Shown here in pieces: positions 1-8,675 of a stretch of DNA of 64,000 bases. The position numbers were made by a program, and so were the translations under genes. Each line of letters opens with the position of its first letter. The first letter of the stretch is position 1. Below the pieces are notes generated by a model. It was not told the origin of the DNA. It made no database searches and was given only the letters and a program-made list of their open reading frames with translations. The stretch lies in NCBI RefSeq assembly GCF_019357415.1, contig NZ_CP048410.1, positions 1,302,001-1,366,000 on the forward strand. The letters run 5' to 3'. The stretch comes from Gramella sp. MT6 (GTDB taxonomy: Bacteria > Bacteroidota > Bacteroidia > Flavobacteriales > Flavobacteriaceae).

Positions 1-1736
1 TTTAGAATCACATCTGAGAATAATTCTAAACTTCCTTCCAGGCTTGGTTTTAAAGTTCTTAGACTTACGGTAGAAATATCCATATCTGAACTTGTGTAAA
101 GATCTGCTCCCAGTAACTGTAATTTCTCGCTAATTTCCAGGGAGTTTAGATTTTCAGTTCCCTCATCTAGCAGGTCCATAGCTAAAGAAGCAGTTCCCGG
201 GCTTGCCATGTAATCTGTCTTGTAACCGGCATCGAACATAAGGTCCATCACGATCGTTGGAACTCCTTCGCGTTTTGCCAATACGATCTCCATTCCGTTT
301 TTCAGGTTAGAACGCTGAACATCGGGAAATTTAGATGGCTTTGCTTCAGCAACTGCAGGAAGCGAAGATCTGTCTACAGAAGTTTCTGTAATACTATATT
401 CCGGGAATGGCTTTGCGATAAGTGTATGCTTTCCTTTTTTAAGCCATTTTTGTGCGGTGGCCTGAAGATCTTCTATGGTAGCATTTTCTACGAATTGAAG
501 TTTTTTCTTGTAGTAATCTGCGTCACCATGATATGTTTCATTAGAAGCCAGGATATCTGAAATTCCGCCAAATCCACCAATTCGCTCCATACCTTTAATA
601 AAATCTGCGAAATATTCAGCTTTTACTCTTTTCAGTTCAGCTTCGGTTGGACCTTCGGCGATAAATTTATTTATTTCTGAAAGCATTTCAGTTTTCACCT
701 TTTCAATATCCACGCCCGGCTTAACGTTCGCCTGTGCAATAAACCTGCTGGCGATCTCTGAAGAAGCCTGATAAGCTCCTGCGCTGCTGGCGATCTGGTT
801 TTCATAGACCAGGTTCTTGTATAAACGTGAATTTTTACCGCTGCTCAGGATCGCAGAAATAAGGTCAAAATGAAGGTCTTCTTTTGAACCAAACTCTGGG
901 CTGTTCCAGGTGTATACCACGCGAGCTTCCGGAACACGGTCTTCATAAACCTGGTAGGTATCTGTAGGATGCTCAGGGATATTTCTTTCCTGTCTTTCAA
1001 TAGTTGGGCCCGCAGGAATATCTCCGAAGTACTTTAAAACCTTTTTGTGAGCCTCATCTGGAGTAATATCTCCTGCGATAGCAATAACCGCGTTGTTTGG
1101 CCCATAATATGACTCGAACCATTCTTTTACATCTTCCACCGTGGCTGCATTAAGATCTTCCATTTCGCCGATCACGGTCCAGGAATATGGGTGTCCTTTT
1201 GGATACATGGCCTTGGTAAGGTAATTCCACTGCTGCCCGTATGGTTGATTTTCTCCCTGGCGCTTCTCGTTCTGAACCACCCCGCGTTGTTCGTCAAGCA
1301 ATTCCTGACTTATCACTCCTTTGAAATGACCCATTCGGTCTGATTCAAGGAATAAAACCTGGTCCAGGGCTGCTACAGGTACATTTTGAAAATAATTGGT
1401 TCTGTCTGTATTAGTTGTACCGTTCACATCGGTTCCCCCAATTCTTTCAATAGCCTGGAAATAGTCGTCTTTGAAGTTTTCGCTACCGTTGAACATGAGG
1501 TGTTCAAATAAATGTGCAAAACCACTCTTACCGGGTTTCTCATTTTTTGAGCCTACATGATACCAAACATTTACGGCAACAATTGGAGCTTTATGGTCTT
1601 CATGAACTAAAAGTGTCAACCCATTGGGGAGAACAAATTTTTCATAGTCGATATTTATATCGTCTGCTTTAAAAGTTTGAGCCTGTGATGAACCTATAAT
1701 GAATAGGCAGGCCATTAGAAATAGGAATCTTTTCAT
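1..1736 (-). CDS. M16 (pitrilysin/insulinase) family zinc peptidase, 3' end cut by window
   Basis: The reading frame enters from the window edge, so the C-terminus is missing; 578 residues are visible. The start is the ATG at 1736, followed by a signal peptide ending near SSQAQ, so the protein is exported to the periplasm or outer membrane. The inverted zinc motif HLFEH lies at residues 75-79 (His75, Glu78, His79) in the context GFAHLFEHLMFNG, which is diagnostic for M16 peptidases. The visible length covers the catalytic N-terminal domain and much of the second, non-catalytic M16 domain. The likely role is degradation of peptides in the envelope. The symporter gene upstream on the same strand is separated by a hairpin, so it is probably a separate unit. 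Confidence 0.93.
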   Translation of the reverse strand, partial: MKRFLFLMACLFIIGSSQAQTFKADDINIDYEKFVLPNGLTLLVHEDHKAPIVAVNVWYHVGSKNEKPGKSGFAHLFEHLMFNGSENFKDDYFQAIERIGGTDVNGTTNTDRTNYFQNVPVAALDQVLFLESDRMGHFKGVISQELLDEQRGVVQNEKRQGENQPYGQQWNYLTKAMYPKGHPYSWTVIGEMEDLNAATVEDVKEWFESYYGPNNAVIAIAGDITPDEAHKKVLKYFGDIPAGPTIERQERNIPEHPTDTYQVYEDRVPEARVVYTWNSPEFGSKEDLHFDLISAILSSGKNSRLYKNLVYENQIASSAGAYQASSEIASRFIAQANVKPGVDIEKVKTEMLSEINKFIAEGPTEAELKRVKAEYFADFIKGMERIGGFGGISDILASNETYHGDADYYKKKLQFVENATIEDLQATAQKWLKKGKHTLIAKPFPEYSITETSVDRSSLPAVAEAKPSKFPDVQRSNLKNGMEIVLAKREGVPTIVMDLMFDAGYKTDYMASPGTASLAMDLLDEGTENLNSLEISEKLQLLGADLYTSSDMDISTVSLRTLKPSLEGSLELFSDVIL

Positions 1737-1952
1737 AATGAATTAATGATTAAAATTGATTAAATGGTGAGTAGGGCTCCTAAATATAGAAATTAAAATA
1801 TTATCATTCAGCAGGTTGAATTGAAATTGCGTGTTTTTGCAGTAGAAGGCTAGGAAAACGGATGACACTTCCTTGATTTAGGCAACAGGAAATCTAAGAA
1901 AATTATATGCTGAGGAAGAAAAATGAGGTACCTCTATGAGATATTTATAATG

Positions 1953-1975
1953 AGACACCGGAATTTCCGGTGTCT
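1953..1975 (-). terminator. Hairpin downstream of the symporter gene
   Basis: A perfect 10-bp stem (1953-1962 with 1966-1975) with a 3-base loop lies 18 bases beyond the symporter stop codon. The tract after it is T-rich on the plus strand but only AT-rich on the minus strand, so terminator activity for the minus-strand symporter is likely but not certain. The rest of 1737-1992 shows no gene. Confidence 0.5.
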
Positions 1976-1992
1976 TATTTTATATAAAAACT

Positions 1993-3765
1993 TTAGTGAG
2001 TAGAAGCTTTACCAGCCCCGCCTGGAATTCTTATGTTTTCAACTATTTCCTGAACATCCCGGGGTGGAGGAGGGGTTAGTCTTGAAATTGTTAAAGCCAG
2101 AATGAAATTGATCACCATCGCAACGACTCCAAATCCTTCGGGAGAGATCCCAAACCACCATTCAGATGGAGGAAGAGGTTCCATTATTCCCATTAGGCCT
2201 GTTTTAAAGAATATCATATAGATTAGCATGATACTTATCCCGGCTACCATTCCTATTATTGCTCCCTGTCTATTCATTCTTTTATCGAAAATTCCCAGGA
2301 CAATGGCAGGAAAGAAAGATGCTGCGGCAAGTCCAAATGCCAGAGCAACAACTGCGGCTACGAAACCAGGTGGATAGATCCCAAAGATCCCGGCTACAAG
2401 AACTGCAACTACAATACTGATCCTGGCATATAATAATTCACCTTTATCAGAGATATCAGGCTTTAACTGTTTTTTGATAAGATCATGAGATACAGAAGTG
2501 GAAATTACAAGTAATAGACCTGCAGCGGTAGATAGGGCAGCTGCCAATCCTCCAGCGGCTACAAGTGCTATTACCCAATTTGGCAAATTTGCGATCTCTG
2601 GATTAGCCAATACCATAATATCCCTGTCTACATATAATTCATTTTTTTCATCTGATGCATTAGATATTAAACGTTCTCCATGTATGCCTCTGGTATCTGT
2701 ATATTCGGGTTTTCCATTTACTGCATCAGAATTTCTATACTGTATTTTACCATCATCATTTTTATCTGTCCATGAAATAAGCCCGGTATTTTCCCAGTTT
2801 TTAAACCAGACAGGTAGGGTTTCATATGCTTTTTCATTAACCGTTGTAATCAGATTGGTTCTGGCAAATACCGATACCGCTGGTGCAGTGGTATATAAAA
2901 TAGCAATGAGAAGTAAAGCATATCCAGCAGATTTCCTGGCATCCTTTACTTTTGGTACGGTGAAAAATCTAACAATAACATGTGGTAAACCCGAAGTTCC
3001 GGCCATAAGGGCCAGGGTAATTGCAAAAACATCCCAGGTAGATTTAGATCCGTCTGTATATTCTTTAAATCCGAGTTGTGTATGCAGGCTGTCCAGTTTA
3101 TCAAGTAAGTAAGTGCCATCTTCAACTCTTCCCCCCATACCAAATTGTGGTATAGGGTTACCCGTCATTTGAATGGAAATAAAAATGGCAGGAACCATAA
3201 ATGCGAAAATAAGTACGCAATATTGGGCAACCTGGGTATAAGTGATTCCTTTCATGCCTCCAAGAAAAGCAAAAACCAACACCACAGTCATTCCTATAAG
3301 GACTCCAAAAGTTATTTCTACCTGCAGAAATTGAGAGAAAACAATTCCTACTCCCCTCATTTGCCCCGCTACATAAGTGAAAGAAACTATGAGAGCACAG
3401 ATCACCGCAATGGTTCTTGCTGAATTGGAATAATAGCGATCCCCTATAAAATCCGGAACCGTAAATTTACCAAATTTACGAAGGTATGGGGCCAATAACA
3501 GAGCGAGAAGTACATATCCACCCGTCCAACCCATTAGATATACAGAGCCGTCATACCCGCTGAAAGATATAATACCTGCCATTGATATAAAAGAAGCTGC
3601 ACTCATCCAGTCTGCAGCTGTTGCCATTCCATTAGCTAATGGGGAAACCCCGCCACCGGCAACATAAAAATCTTTTGTTGAAGAAGCCCTTGCCCATATT
3701 GCAATTCCAAAATAAAGAGCAAAGCTTAGACCAACCAAAATCCAGGTCCATACTTGAACATTCAT
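1993..3765 (-). CDS. Sodium:solute symporter, VC_2705/acetate-permease-like subfamily, large subunit
   Basis: This 590-residue polytopic inner-membrane protein has the SSS-family pattern of about 13 hydrophobic segments, with N-terminal features such as FYVAGGGVSPLANGMATAADWMSA typical of ActP-like carriers. It probably co-transports a carboxylate with sodium. Its partner is the DUF4212 protein encoded 22 bases upstream, a pairing known for this subfamily. A hydrophilic extramembrane loop at about residues 305-392 contains an EF-hand-like segment, DKNDDGKIQYRN at 334-345, with Asp/Asn at positions 1, 3 and 5, Gly at 6 and Ile at 8. The exact substrate cannot be read from sequence. Confidence 0.9.
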   Translation of the reverse strand: MNVQVWTWILVGLSFALYFGIAIWARASSTKDFYVAGGGVSPLANGMATAADWMSAASFISMAGIISFSGYDGSVYLMGWTGGYVLLALLLAPYLRKFGKFTVPDFIGDRYYSNSARTIAVICALIVSFTYVAGQMRGVGIVFSQFLQVEITFGVLIGMTVVLVFAFLGGMKGITYTQVAQYCVLIFAFMVPAIFISIQMTGNPIPQFGMGGRVEDGTYLLDKLDSLHTQLGFKEYTDGSKSTWDVFAITLALMAGTSGLPHVIVRFFTVPKVKDARKSAGYALLLIAILYTTAPAVSVFARTNLITTVNEKAYETLPVWFKNWENTGLISWTDKNDDGKIQYRNSDAVNGKPEYTDTRGIHGERLISNASDEKNELYVDRDIMVLANPEIANLPNWVIALVAAGGLAAALSTAAGLLLVISTSVSHDLIKKQLKPDISDKGELLYARISIVVAVLVAGIFGIYPPGFVAAVVALAFGLAAASFFPAIVLGIFDKRMNRQGAIIGMVAGISIMLIYMIFFKTGLMGIMEPLPPSEWWFGISPEGFGVVAMVINFILALTISRLTPPPPRDVQEIVENIRIPGGAGKASTH

Positions 3766-3787
3766 AGATTAAAATTTAATGGAGAAA

Positions 3788-4045
3788 TTATTCGTTATAC
3801 CCATGCTTCTTGTCAAGGTTATTCATGAGATGGATATAAACAAAGATCAGAATTACAAATACATAGATAGCTCCCTGTTGGGCAAACCAAAAACCAAGCT
3901 TAAATCCGCCAAGTCGAATTTGATTAAGTTCGTCTTTAAATAGAATCCCGGCTCCAAAGGAGACAATAAACCATATGGATAAAAGGATCGCCAGGTATTT
4001 CAGGTTAGTTTTCCAATAGACCTGTGCATTTGAGCGTTTTTTCAT
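3788..4045 (-). CDS. DUF4212 family symporter small subunit
   Basis: This 85-residue protein has two transmembrane helices (about residues 15-35 and 50-72) and the family signature GFWFAQQGAIYVF between and within them. DUF4212 proteins are encoded directly before VC_2705-type sodium:solute symporters and are thought to be a small subunit of the carrier. Here the two genes are co-directional with a 22-base gap, so co-transcription is nearly certain. The start ATG at 4045 is preceded by AT-rich DNA without a clear Shine-Dalgarno sequence, as is usual in this phylum. Confidence 0.9.
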   Translation of the reverse strand: MKKRSNAQVYWKTNLKYLAILLSIWFIVSFGAGILFKDELNQIRLGGFKLGFWFAQQGAIYVFVILIFVYIHLMNNLDKKHGYNE

Positions 4046-4097
4046 TCGTAAAAAATAAATGTAATATTTACGAATATAACTGCAATAATTTTAAATT

Positions 4098-4131
4098 ATC
4101 AATTTTAATGCATAGTTATATGAAAATTGAT
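4098..4131. terminator. AT-only inverted repeat between deacetylase and symporter genes
   Basis: Arms at 4098-4106 and 4123-4131 are exact 9-base inverted repeats around a 16-base loop, just past the deacetylase stop. The stem has only two GC pairs, so it may be a weak terminator or part of the promoter region of the symporter pair. Confidence 0.3.
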
Positions 4132-4139
4132 ACGATAAA

Positions 4140-5042
4140 CTAAAAATAGATTTCCTGGGCTAGCCTATAGGTATTGGCATGAGCTTCGATAATAAGTTTT
4201 ATATCTTTTGAGTAGCCGCCGCCCATACTACATTCCACCGGGATTCCCAGGTCATGGCAGGTTTGTAGTACAAACCGGTCTCTCTCTTTACATCCTGAAA
4301 TTGAGCAGGAAAGTCTTCCCAGTTTATCCGTTTCAAGAATATCGACTCCGCAGAGATAAAAAATAAAATCAGGTTGTGTCTTTTCAATTAGGTCGGATAG
4401 GGTAGACTTTAATTTTTTGAGATACTCAGCGTCTCCTGTCCCGTCGGTAAGTTCAATGTCAAGATCTGATCGTTCTTTTCTAAAGGGATAATTTCCTTTC
4501 CCGTGCATGGAAAAGGTAAAAACCGAATCATCATTCTGAAAGATCTCTGTAGTACCATTTCCCTGGTGGACATCAAGATCTACGATAAGGATCTTTTTTG
4601 CTAGGCCTTTCTCCTGAAGATATCTCGCTCCAATAGCCTGATCGTTGAGTAAACAGAAAGCTTCTGCGCGGTTGGTATAGGCATGATGTGTTCCGCCGGC
4701 TATATTCATGGAAATGCCATTTTCCAAAGCAAAATGACAGGCTTTTATAGTTCCGTCGGCAATGATCTGCTCGCGGTCCACTAATTCCTGCGATAAAGGA
4801 AACCCGGAAACGCGAATCTCCTTTTTTGTTAATTCGAGGTTCTTTAATCGCTTTACATAATCTGCTTCATGAACTTTCAAAATATGGGATTCCTCCGGAA
4901 AGTCCGGCTCAAAGAAATTGTTCTCGTCACAGGTGCCTTCATGTAAAAGCTGTTTTGGTAGCAGGTCATACTTTTCCATTGGGAAACGATGCCCTTCTGG
5001 TAAAGGATGCTTATAGATAGGATGATTGGCTATTTTTAGCAT
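4140..5042 (-). CDS. Histone deacetylase-like (class II-type) amidohydrolase
   Basis: This 300-residue cytoplasmic enzyme matches the arginase/deacetylase fold of bacterial HDAC-like proteins (AcuC, acetylpolyamine amidohydrolases). The catalytic His pair is GGTHHAY at His119-His120, and the zinc ligands sit in DLDVHQGNGT (Asp155, Asp157, His159). The C-terminal GGGY motif is present in SMGGGYSKD. It removes acetyl groups from lysine or small acylamides; the substrate is unknown. The start ATG at 5042 lies 21 bases past the stop of the upstream co-directional gene, but a TACATTTG box directly before the ATG suggests its own, nearly leaderless, promoter. Confidence 0.9.
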   Translation of the reverse strand: MLKIANHPIYKHPLPEGHRFPMEKYDLLPKQLLHEGTCDENNFFEPDFPEESHILKVHEADYVKRLKNLELTKKEIRVSGFPLSQELVDREQIIADGTIKACHFALENGISMNIAGGTHHAYTNRAEAFCLLNDQAIGARYLQEKGLAKKILIVDLDVHQGNGTTEIFQNDDSVFTFSMHGKGNYPFRKERSDLDIELTDGTGDAEYLKKLKSTLSDLIEKTQPDFIFYLCGVDILETDKLGRLSCSISGCKERDRFVLQTCHDLGIPVECSMGGGYSKDIKLIIEAHANTYRLAQEIYF

Positions 5043-5046
5043 TAGC

Positions 5047-5054
5047 CAAATGTA
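5047..5054 (-). promoter_or_regulatory. Candidate -7 promoter box (TACATTTG) for the deacetylase gene
   Basis: The box matches the Bacteroidota TAnnTTTG consensus and ends four bases before the ATG at 5042, so transcription would begin at or very near the start codon. No clear TTG element is found 19-20 bases upstream, which lowers confidence. Confidence 0.4.
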
Positions 5055-5063
5055 ACAAACCTG

Positions 5064-7493
5064 CTAATTAATTGAAATAGATTTCACATCATAGATCAGA
5101 TCACCACTTGCAGTAAACCCTTCAATGATCATTTTAAAATCAACCTGAGGTTTTTTAAAGCTTATACTTATATCTTCATCCTTTCCAGCAACCAGATCAC
5201 TTTTCCAATCGATGACACCATATTGTTGAAAGAATTCATCTCGCGTATTTGAATATTTTGGAACATAAAATTTTTTGTTCACCGCATAGGAAACTGGAAA
5301 TTCAAATTTTTGAAGCCTGTTCCTTGTAGATTTATTTTCTGCGCCAACGTTAAAGTCAGTATATATTTTGACAGTTCCATTAGATCCCATTAAACCTTCG
5401 CCAAATCCTCGCCTATTGATTACGACGTAGTCTACCATATCCATTGAGTATTGATACAAAATTGTTTTGTCAAATAAGGGCATATCATCCAGGTAATATA
5501 ACATGCCTCTCTGTCTACTTAAATCATTAGTAAGATTATTACTTTTATTTCCCTCTGATCTATTGGAAGGATGAATCGAGAAATTTGTTGGAGATTTGTT
5601 TAAAACAATCCTTTTAGATAATAAATATTGATCCAGGGTTCGGAATAGTGATCTATCTTCCTCACTTAGTACATCAACTTCATTCCAGACTGCAGTCTTA
5701 TTGATAAGTTTTCTTTCCCGGTCTAGCTCTTTATTAACAGTTGTTTCTAATAATACTTCATCAAGTTGTTCTACCGCTTTTCCAAAATCATTGAATTGGA
5801 AAAAAACAGGATCAAGCTTGCCTGCATAAAATAGAGATCTTGGGGCAAGACTTTTCCCTGAATGTTTAAAATCTTCAATGTGATTAGGAAAGAATTGCAC
5901 GGAAAGACCTGCCGGAATAAGCTTGTCATTGTTTTTTACCCTTGAAATAAAAAGATTTTCGCCTTCTACCGGTACAATACCCTCAAAAATAAAAGAATCC
6001 TTGTCTTCAGGAACATCTACAAAGGTTGGCGGATTGGTAGCGGAAGCATGGATCAAAAATTTACGATCCTTGTCTCTGTTATTATTAATTTCTGCCTTTA
6101 GATCTACATAATTTTCGAATCCATAATTGATTTCCCTGGATCCTTTAAAAATGTTTCTCCAGTCATAACTGCTCCATCCCTGGGTTAATAACAAATTATC
6201 CAGAGCTTCTTTTTTTGTTTCATCGATATCTTCAAAATACCAGGAAGCATTTTGGATAGTTCCCCTTAAATGTGGTTGTAACATCAAGTAAGAAATGATA
6301 TTGTGATTTCGCTTATCTGAAATGGTTTTTTCCGGTAAAATGGAGATGCTTAAGAAAGTACTGTCAGCGATCTTACCCGTGGGCAGGCTTAATTGAATTG
6401 AATCTTTTCTATTCTGAATAATAGGTTTGTCCAGATCCACGACTGGCAGGTTTTTATGATTGAAGATCAATCTTTCGGCCACCGGCTTCTTATCTTCATC
6501 GAAAAGCGTAATGATATTAACTCCAGATTTTAATTCTTTATATGGAACCGCAAGTAATACCGAAGTCTCCTGGTCGAAAAGCACCTCGTAGGCAATTAGA
6601 CCTTTAGTATTCTGGATGGTTAATAGTAAGGGACTACTGGAAAATGATTCCTGTGTTTCCAAATTCGTATTTAAAAAGATCTCGACTTCCTTTTCCTTAT
6701 TATTGGTGTTAATGGTCACTCCGCGTCTTTCGATCTTCGTGGATATTGTTTGAGAAAACTCCCGGCCTTTTAAGTTTATAAGTGCCGTGTATTGTTCAGA
6801 AACATCCGGAACAAAGGAAACCTTTCCTATCCCAAATTGATTAAGGCTGGTGTAACCTACCATTTTATTATCCTGATTCAGAATTCTAACGTTGGCATTG
6901 GAAAGTCCGTAGCCAAGACTATCCTTGACCACAATGCCTAGGTTATTGACCACATTGCTCAAAAGATGTCCACTTTCCGGCAGAAATTGCGCGTCAATTT
7001 TTTGAAGCTGATCGGTCTTTTTTTCTTTGAAATCAAGATCAGATTCCAGGATCTGAATTTTCTCTGTAAAGAAATTTTGCTGGTCAAAATTGCGCATCCA
7101 ATTGGTAAAGGCGGTGATCGAGTAGGTTCCTTTGGTAAAGGTGGAATCGATATCGAAGGTGTTGGAAGCAGAACCGTTCTCAACTAGCAACATTTTTTCC
7201 TTGACCACTTTATCATTAGAATCCTTGATCTGTACGTATAGATTGGTTGTTTTCAGGGAAGGCTTGAAGTCCTGCTGAGTCACAACATAAGCCGAAAAGC
7301 CTAACTGTTCCCCCTGTAATAATATGGATTTGTTTAAATGCAGGTAGGCAGTTTCTTTTGGAGTAGATTGAAATTCGATGAGTTTTTCCTGAATTTCCTT
7401 AGAATTGTCCTGTGCGTTGATTGATTGGTGAAATGAGAGACTGAAAATAAATAGAAATGACAGGCCGGTTTTTGCGAGTAGAAGTTTTTTCAA
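5064..7493 (-). CDS. Large secreted protein with MG2-like N-terminus and TonB-plug-like region (paralogue A)
   Basis: The protein is about 809 residues from a proposed TTG start at 7493, which gives a clean signal peptide (MKKLLLAKTG... ending near INAQ). The open frame extends to 7547, but that TTG lies inside a TAATTTTG promoter box. The N-terminal part (YLHLNKSILLQGEQLGFSAY) resembles macroglobulin MG2 domains. Residues roughly 590-710 resemble a TonB-receptor plug (LDEVLLETTV, then YLDDMPLF and GTVKIYTDF), but no beta-barrel follows; a short beta-rich domain ends the protein. It is a paralogue of the gene at 8676-11126. The function is unknown; an envelope role is inferred from the signal peptide. 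Confidence 0.75.
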   Translation of the reverse strand: MKKLLLAKTGLSFLFIFSLSFHQSINAQDNSKEIQEKLIEFQSTPKETAYLHLNKSILLQGEQLGFSAYVVTQQDFKPSLKTTNLYVQIKDSNDKVVKEKMLLVENGSASNTFDIDSTFTKGTYSITAFTNWMRNFDQQNFFTEKIQILESDLDFKEKKTDQLQKIDAQFLPESGHLLSNVVNNLGIVVKDSLGYGLSNANVRILNQDNKMVGYTSLNQFGIGKVSFVPDVSEQYTALINLKGREFSQTISTKIERRGVTINTNNKEKEVEIFLNTNLETQESFSSSPLLLTIQNTKGLIAYEVLFDQETSVLLAVPYKELKSGVNIITLFDEDKKPVAERLIFNHKNLPVVDLDKPIIQNRKDSIQLSLPTGKIADSTFLSISILPEKTISDKRNHNIISYLMLQPHLRGTIQNASWYFEDIDETKKEALDNLLLTQGWSSYDWRNIFKGSREINYGFENYVDLKAEINNNRDKDRKFLIHASATNPPTFVDVPEDKDSFIFEGIVPVEGENLFISRVKNNDKLIPAGLSVQFFPNHIEDFKHSGKSLAPRSLFYAGKLDPVFFQFNDFGKAVEQLDEVLLETTVNKELDRERKLINKTAVWNEVDVLSEEDRSLFRTLDQYLLSKRIVLNKSPTNFSIHPSNRSEGNKSNNLTNDLSRQRGMLYYLDDMPLFDKTILYQYSMDMVDYVVINRRGFGEGLMGSNGTVKIYTDFNVGAENKSTRNRLQKFEFPVSYAVNKKFYVPKYSNTRDEFFQQYGVIDWKSDLVAGKDEDISISFKKPQVDFKMIIEGFTASGDLIYDVKSISIN

Positions 7494-7544
7494 AATGGTT
7501 AGTTTTGGTTGTGTTAGGTTTTTTGATGAACACAAATAACCTGC

Positions 7545-7552
7545 CAAAATTA
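7545..7552 (-). promoter_or_regulatory. Candidate -7 promoter box (TAATTTTG) for paralogue A
   Basis: The TAnnTTTG consensus is matched exactly. Transcription would start near 7538, leaving about 45 bases of leader before the TTG proposed as start at 7493. The remaining intergenic DNA up to 7757 shows no gene or clear signal. Confidence 0.5.
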
Positions 7553-7763
7553 ACGGTTGCCTCTAAAAAATAACATTGATGTAAATCCTGTAAAAGCGAA
7601 AATCTTTTAATATTTATCGCTATTTGTTGTTTTTCAATTATTTAAACGGGATTTTTTCGAGCTAACTTGATCTAAATATTTTATAATAATAGTTTTCATG
7701 ATGCATCGATTTCATTCAAAATGATGGCTGGACTTTCTTCTTTTTCAACATATTGTGAACCTG

Positions 7764-8024
7764 CTAATTAACTGAAATAGATTTCACATCATAGATGAGG
7801 TCGCCACCCGCGGTAAAACCTTCAATGATCAATTTAAAATCAACTTTCGTTTTTTTAAAGCTTATACCTTCATCCTTTGCAGCAACCAAATCACTTTTCC
7901 AGTAGATGACGCCAAATTGCTGAAAGAATTCGTCAAGTGTATTTGAATATTTTGGAACATAAAATTTTTTGTTCACCGCATAGGAAACTGGAAATTCAAA
8001 TTTCTGAAGCTTGTTCCTGGCAGA
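7764..8024 (-). pseudogene. 3' remnant of a third MG2/plug paralogue
   Basis: The stretch encodes about 86 residues homologous to the C-terminus of the two flanking paralogues (LQKFEFPVSYAVNKKFYVPK, then DLIYDVKSISVN) and has no start of its own beyond internal Met codons. It is in frame with, and begins directly after, the TAA stop of the lipoprotein gene at 8025-8636. Homology to paralogue A continues about six bases beyond the stop codon (CCTGCTAATTA shared at 5060-5070 and 7760-7770), so it is a duplicated 3' end rather than a functional gene. A short protein starting at the internal Met (7976) cannot be excluded. Confidence 0.75.
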
Positions 8025-8636
8025 TTAATTTTCAGCTGTGAATGAATTTGTATACCGGCTAAAAGCTAGATCTTTTATCTGACCATCACTTTTCCTAAGT
8101 TTTACATTACATATTTCGTTGTTTGTACTATTTCTGAAGAAAAAGAAATATTCATTATTCTCTAAAGGTTGAACAGATTTCTCCGCACAATTCCATTCCA
8201 ATTCAATTTCAGAATAATCTTTAAAAGGTACCTGGCCTACGAATATCGTGAAGCAATAATCCTCTTCCTGAGGTGAACTAGCCGTCTTTTTCTCATTGAG
8301 TAAAATAAAACAATGGTTCTTATGAAACATTGATTTGGAACCATTCCCATTTAATTTAGCATAACTTATAAGATTCTTGTTTCCATCCAGAAATCCGTAA
8401 TAATGATCTTTATTTAACTTATATATGAGCCCCGTAAAGCTAGAATCAATTTTTTTACTTAAAACTAAGTCAATATCCTTTATTTCATTTGGACTTGTTT
8501 TCTGCGAATGATATTTATAAAGAATAGCTTCATATTTTTCATCGGTGTATTGATCATTTTCATTACAACTCATGAAAGCCATAAAAAATAATATTAAAAT
8601 TCCCCGGAATAGGCTATTTCTGTTTCTGATATTCAT
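8025..8636 (-). CDS. Hypothetical lipoprotein, 203 residues
   Basis: The N-terminus is a lipoprotein signal: hydrophobic stretch then FMSC, giving Cys24 as the lipidated residue. The mature part has no family I recognise; it contains a long polar linker, several aromatic-rich segments (NNEYFFFFRN) and two Cys in the C-terminal half. The gene starts 40 bases after the stop of paralogue B on the same strand, so the two are probably co-transcribed. Its last codon directly precedes, in the same frame, the remnant of a third plug paralogue, so its own 3' end may be a recombination junction. Confidence 0.7.
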   Translation of the reverse strand: MNIRNRNSLFRGILILFFMAFMSCNENDQYTDEKYEAILYKYHSQKTSPNEIKDIDLVLSKKIDSSFTGLIYKLNKDHYYGFLDGNKNLISYAKLNGNGSKSMFHKNHCFILLNEKKTASSPQEEDYCFTIFVGQVPFKDYSEIELEWNCAEKSVQPLENNEYFFFFRNSTNNEICNVKLRKSDGQIKDLAFSRYTNSFTAEN

Positions 8637-8675
8637 AAAATAATTTTTAGTTGGTTTTTATGGAATAAATAGATG

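Noticed and set aside
2498..3112. Open frame antisense to the symporter
   Set aside because: It runs entirely within the symporter gene on the opposite strand, with no promoter and no recognised family.
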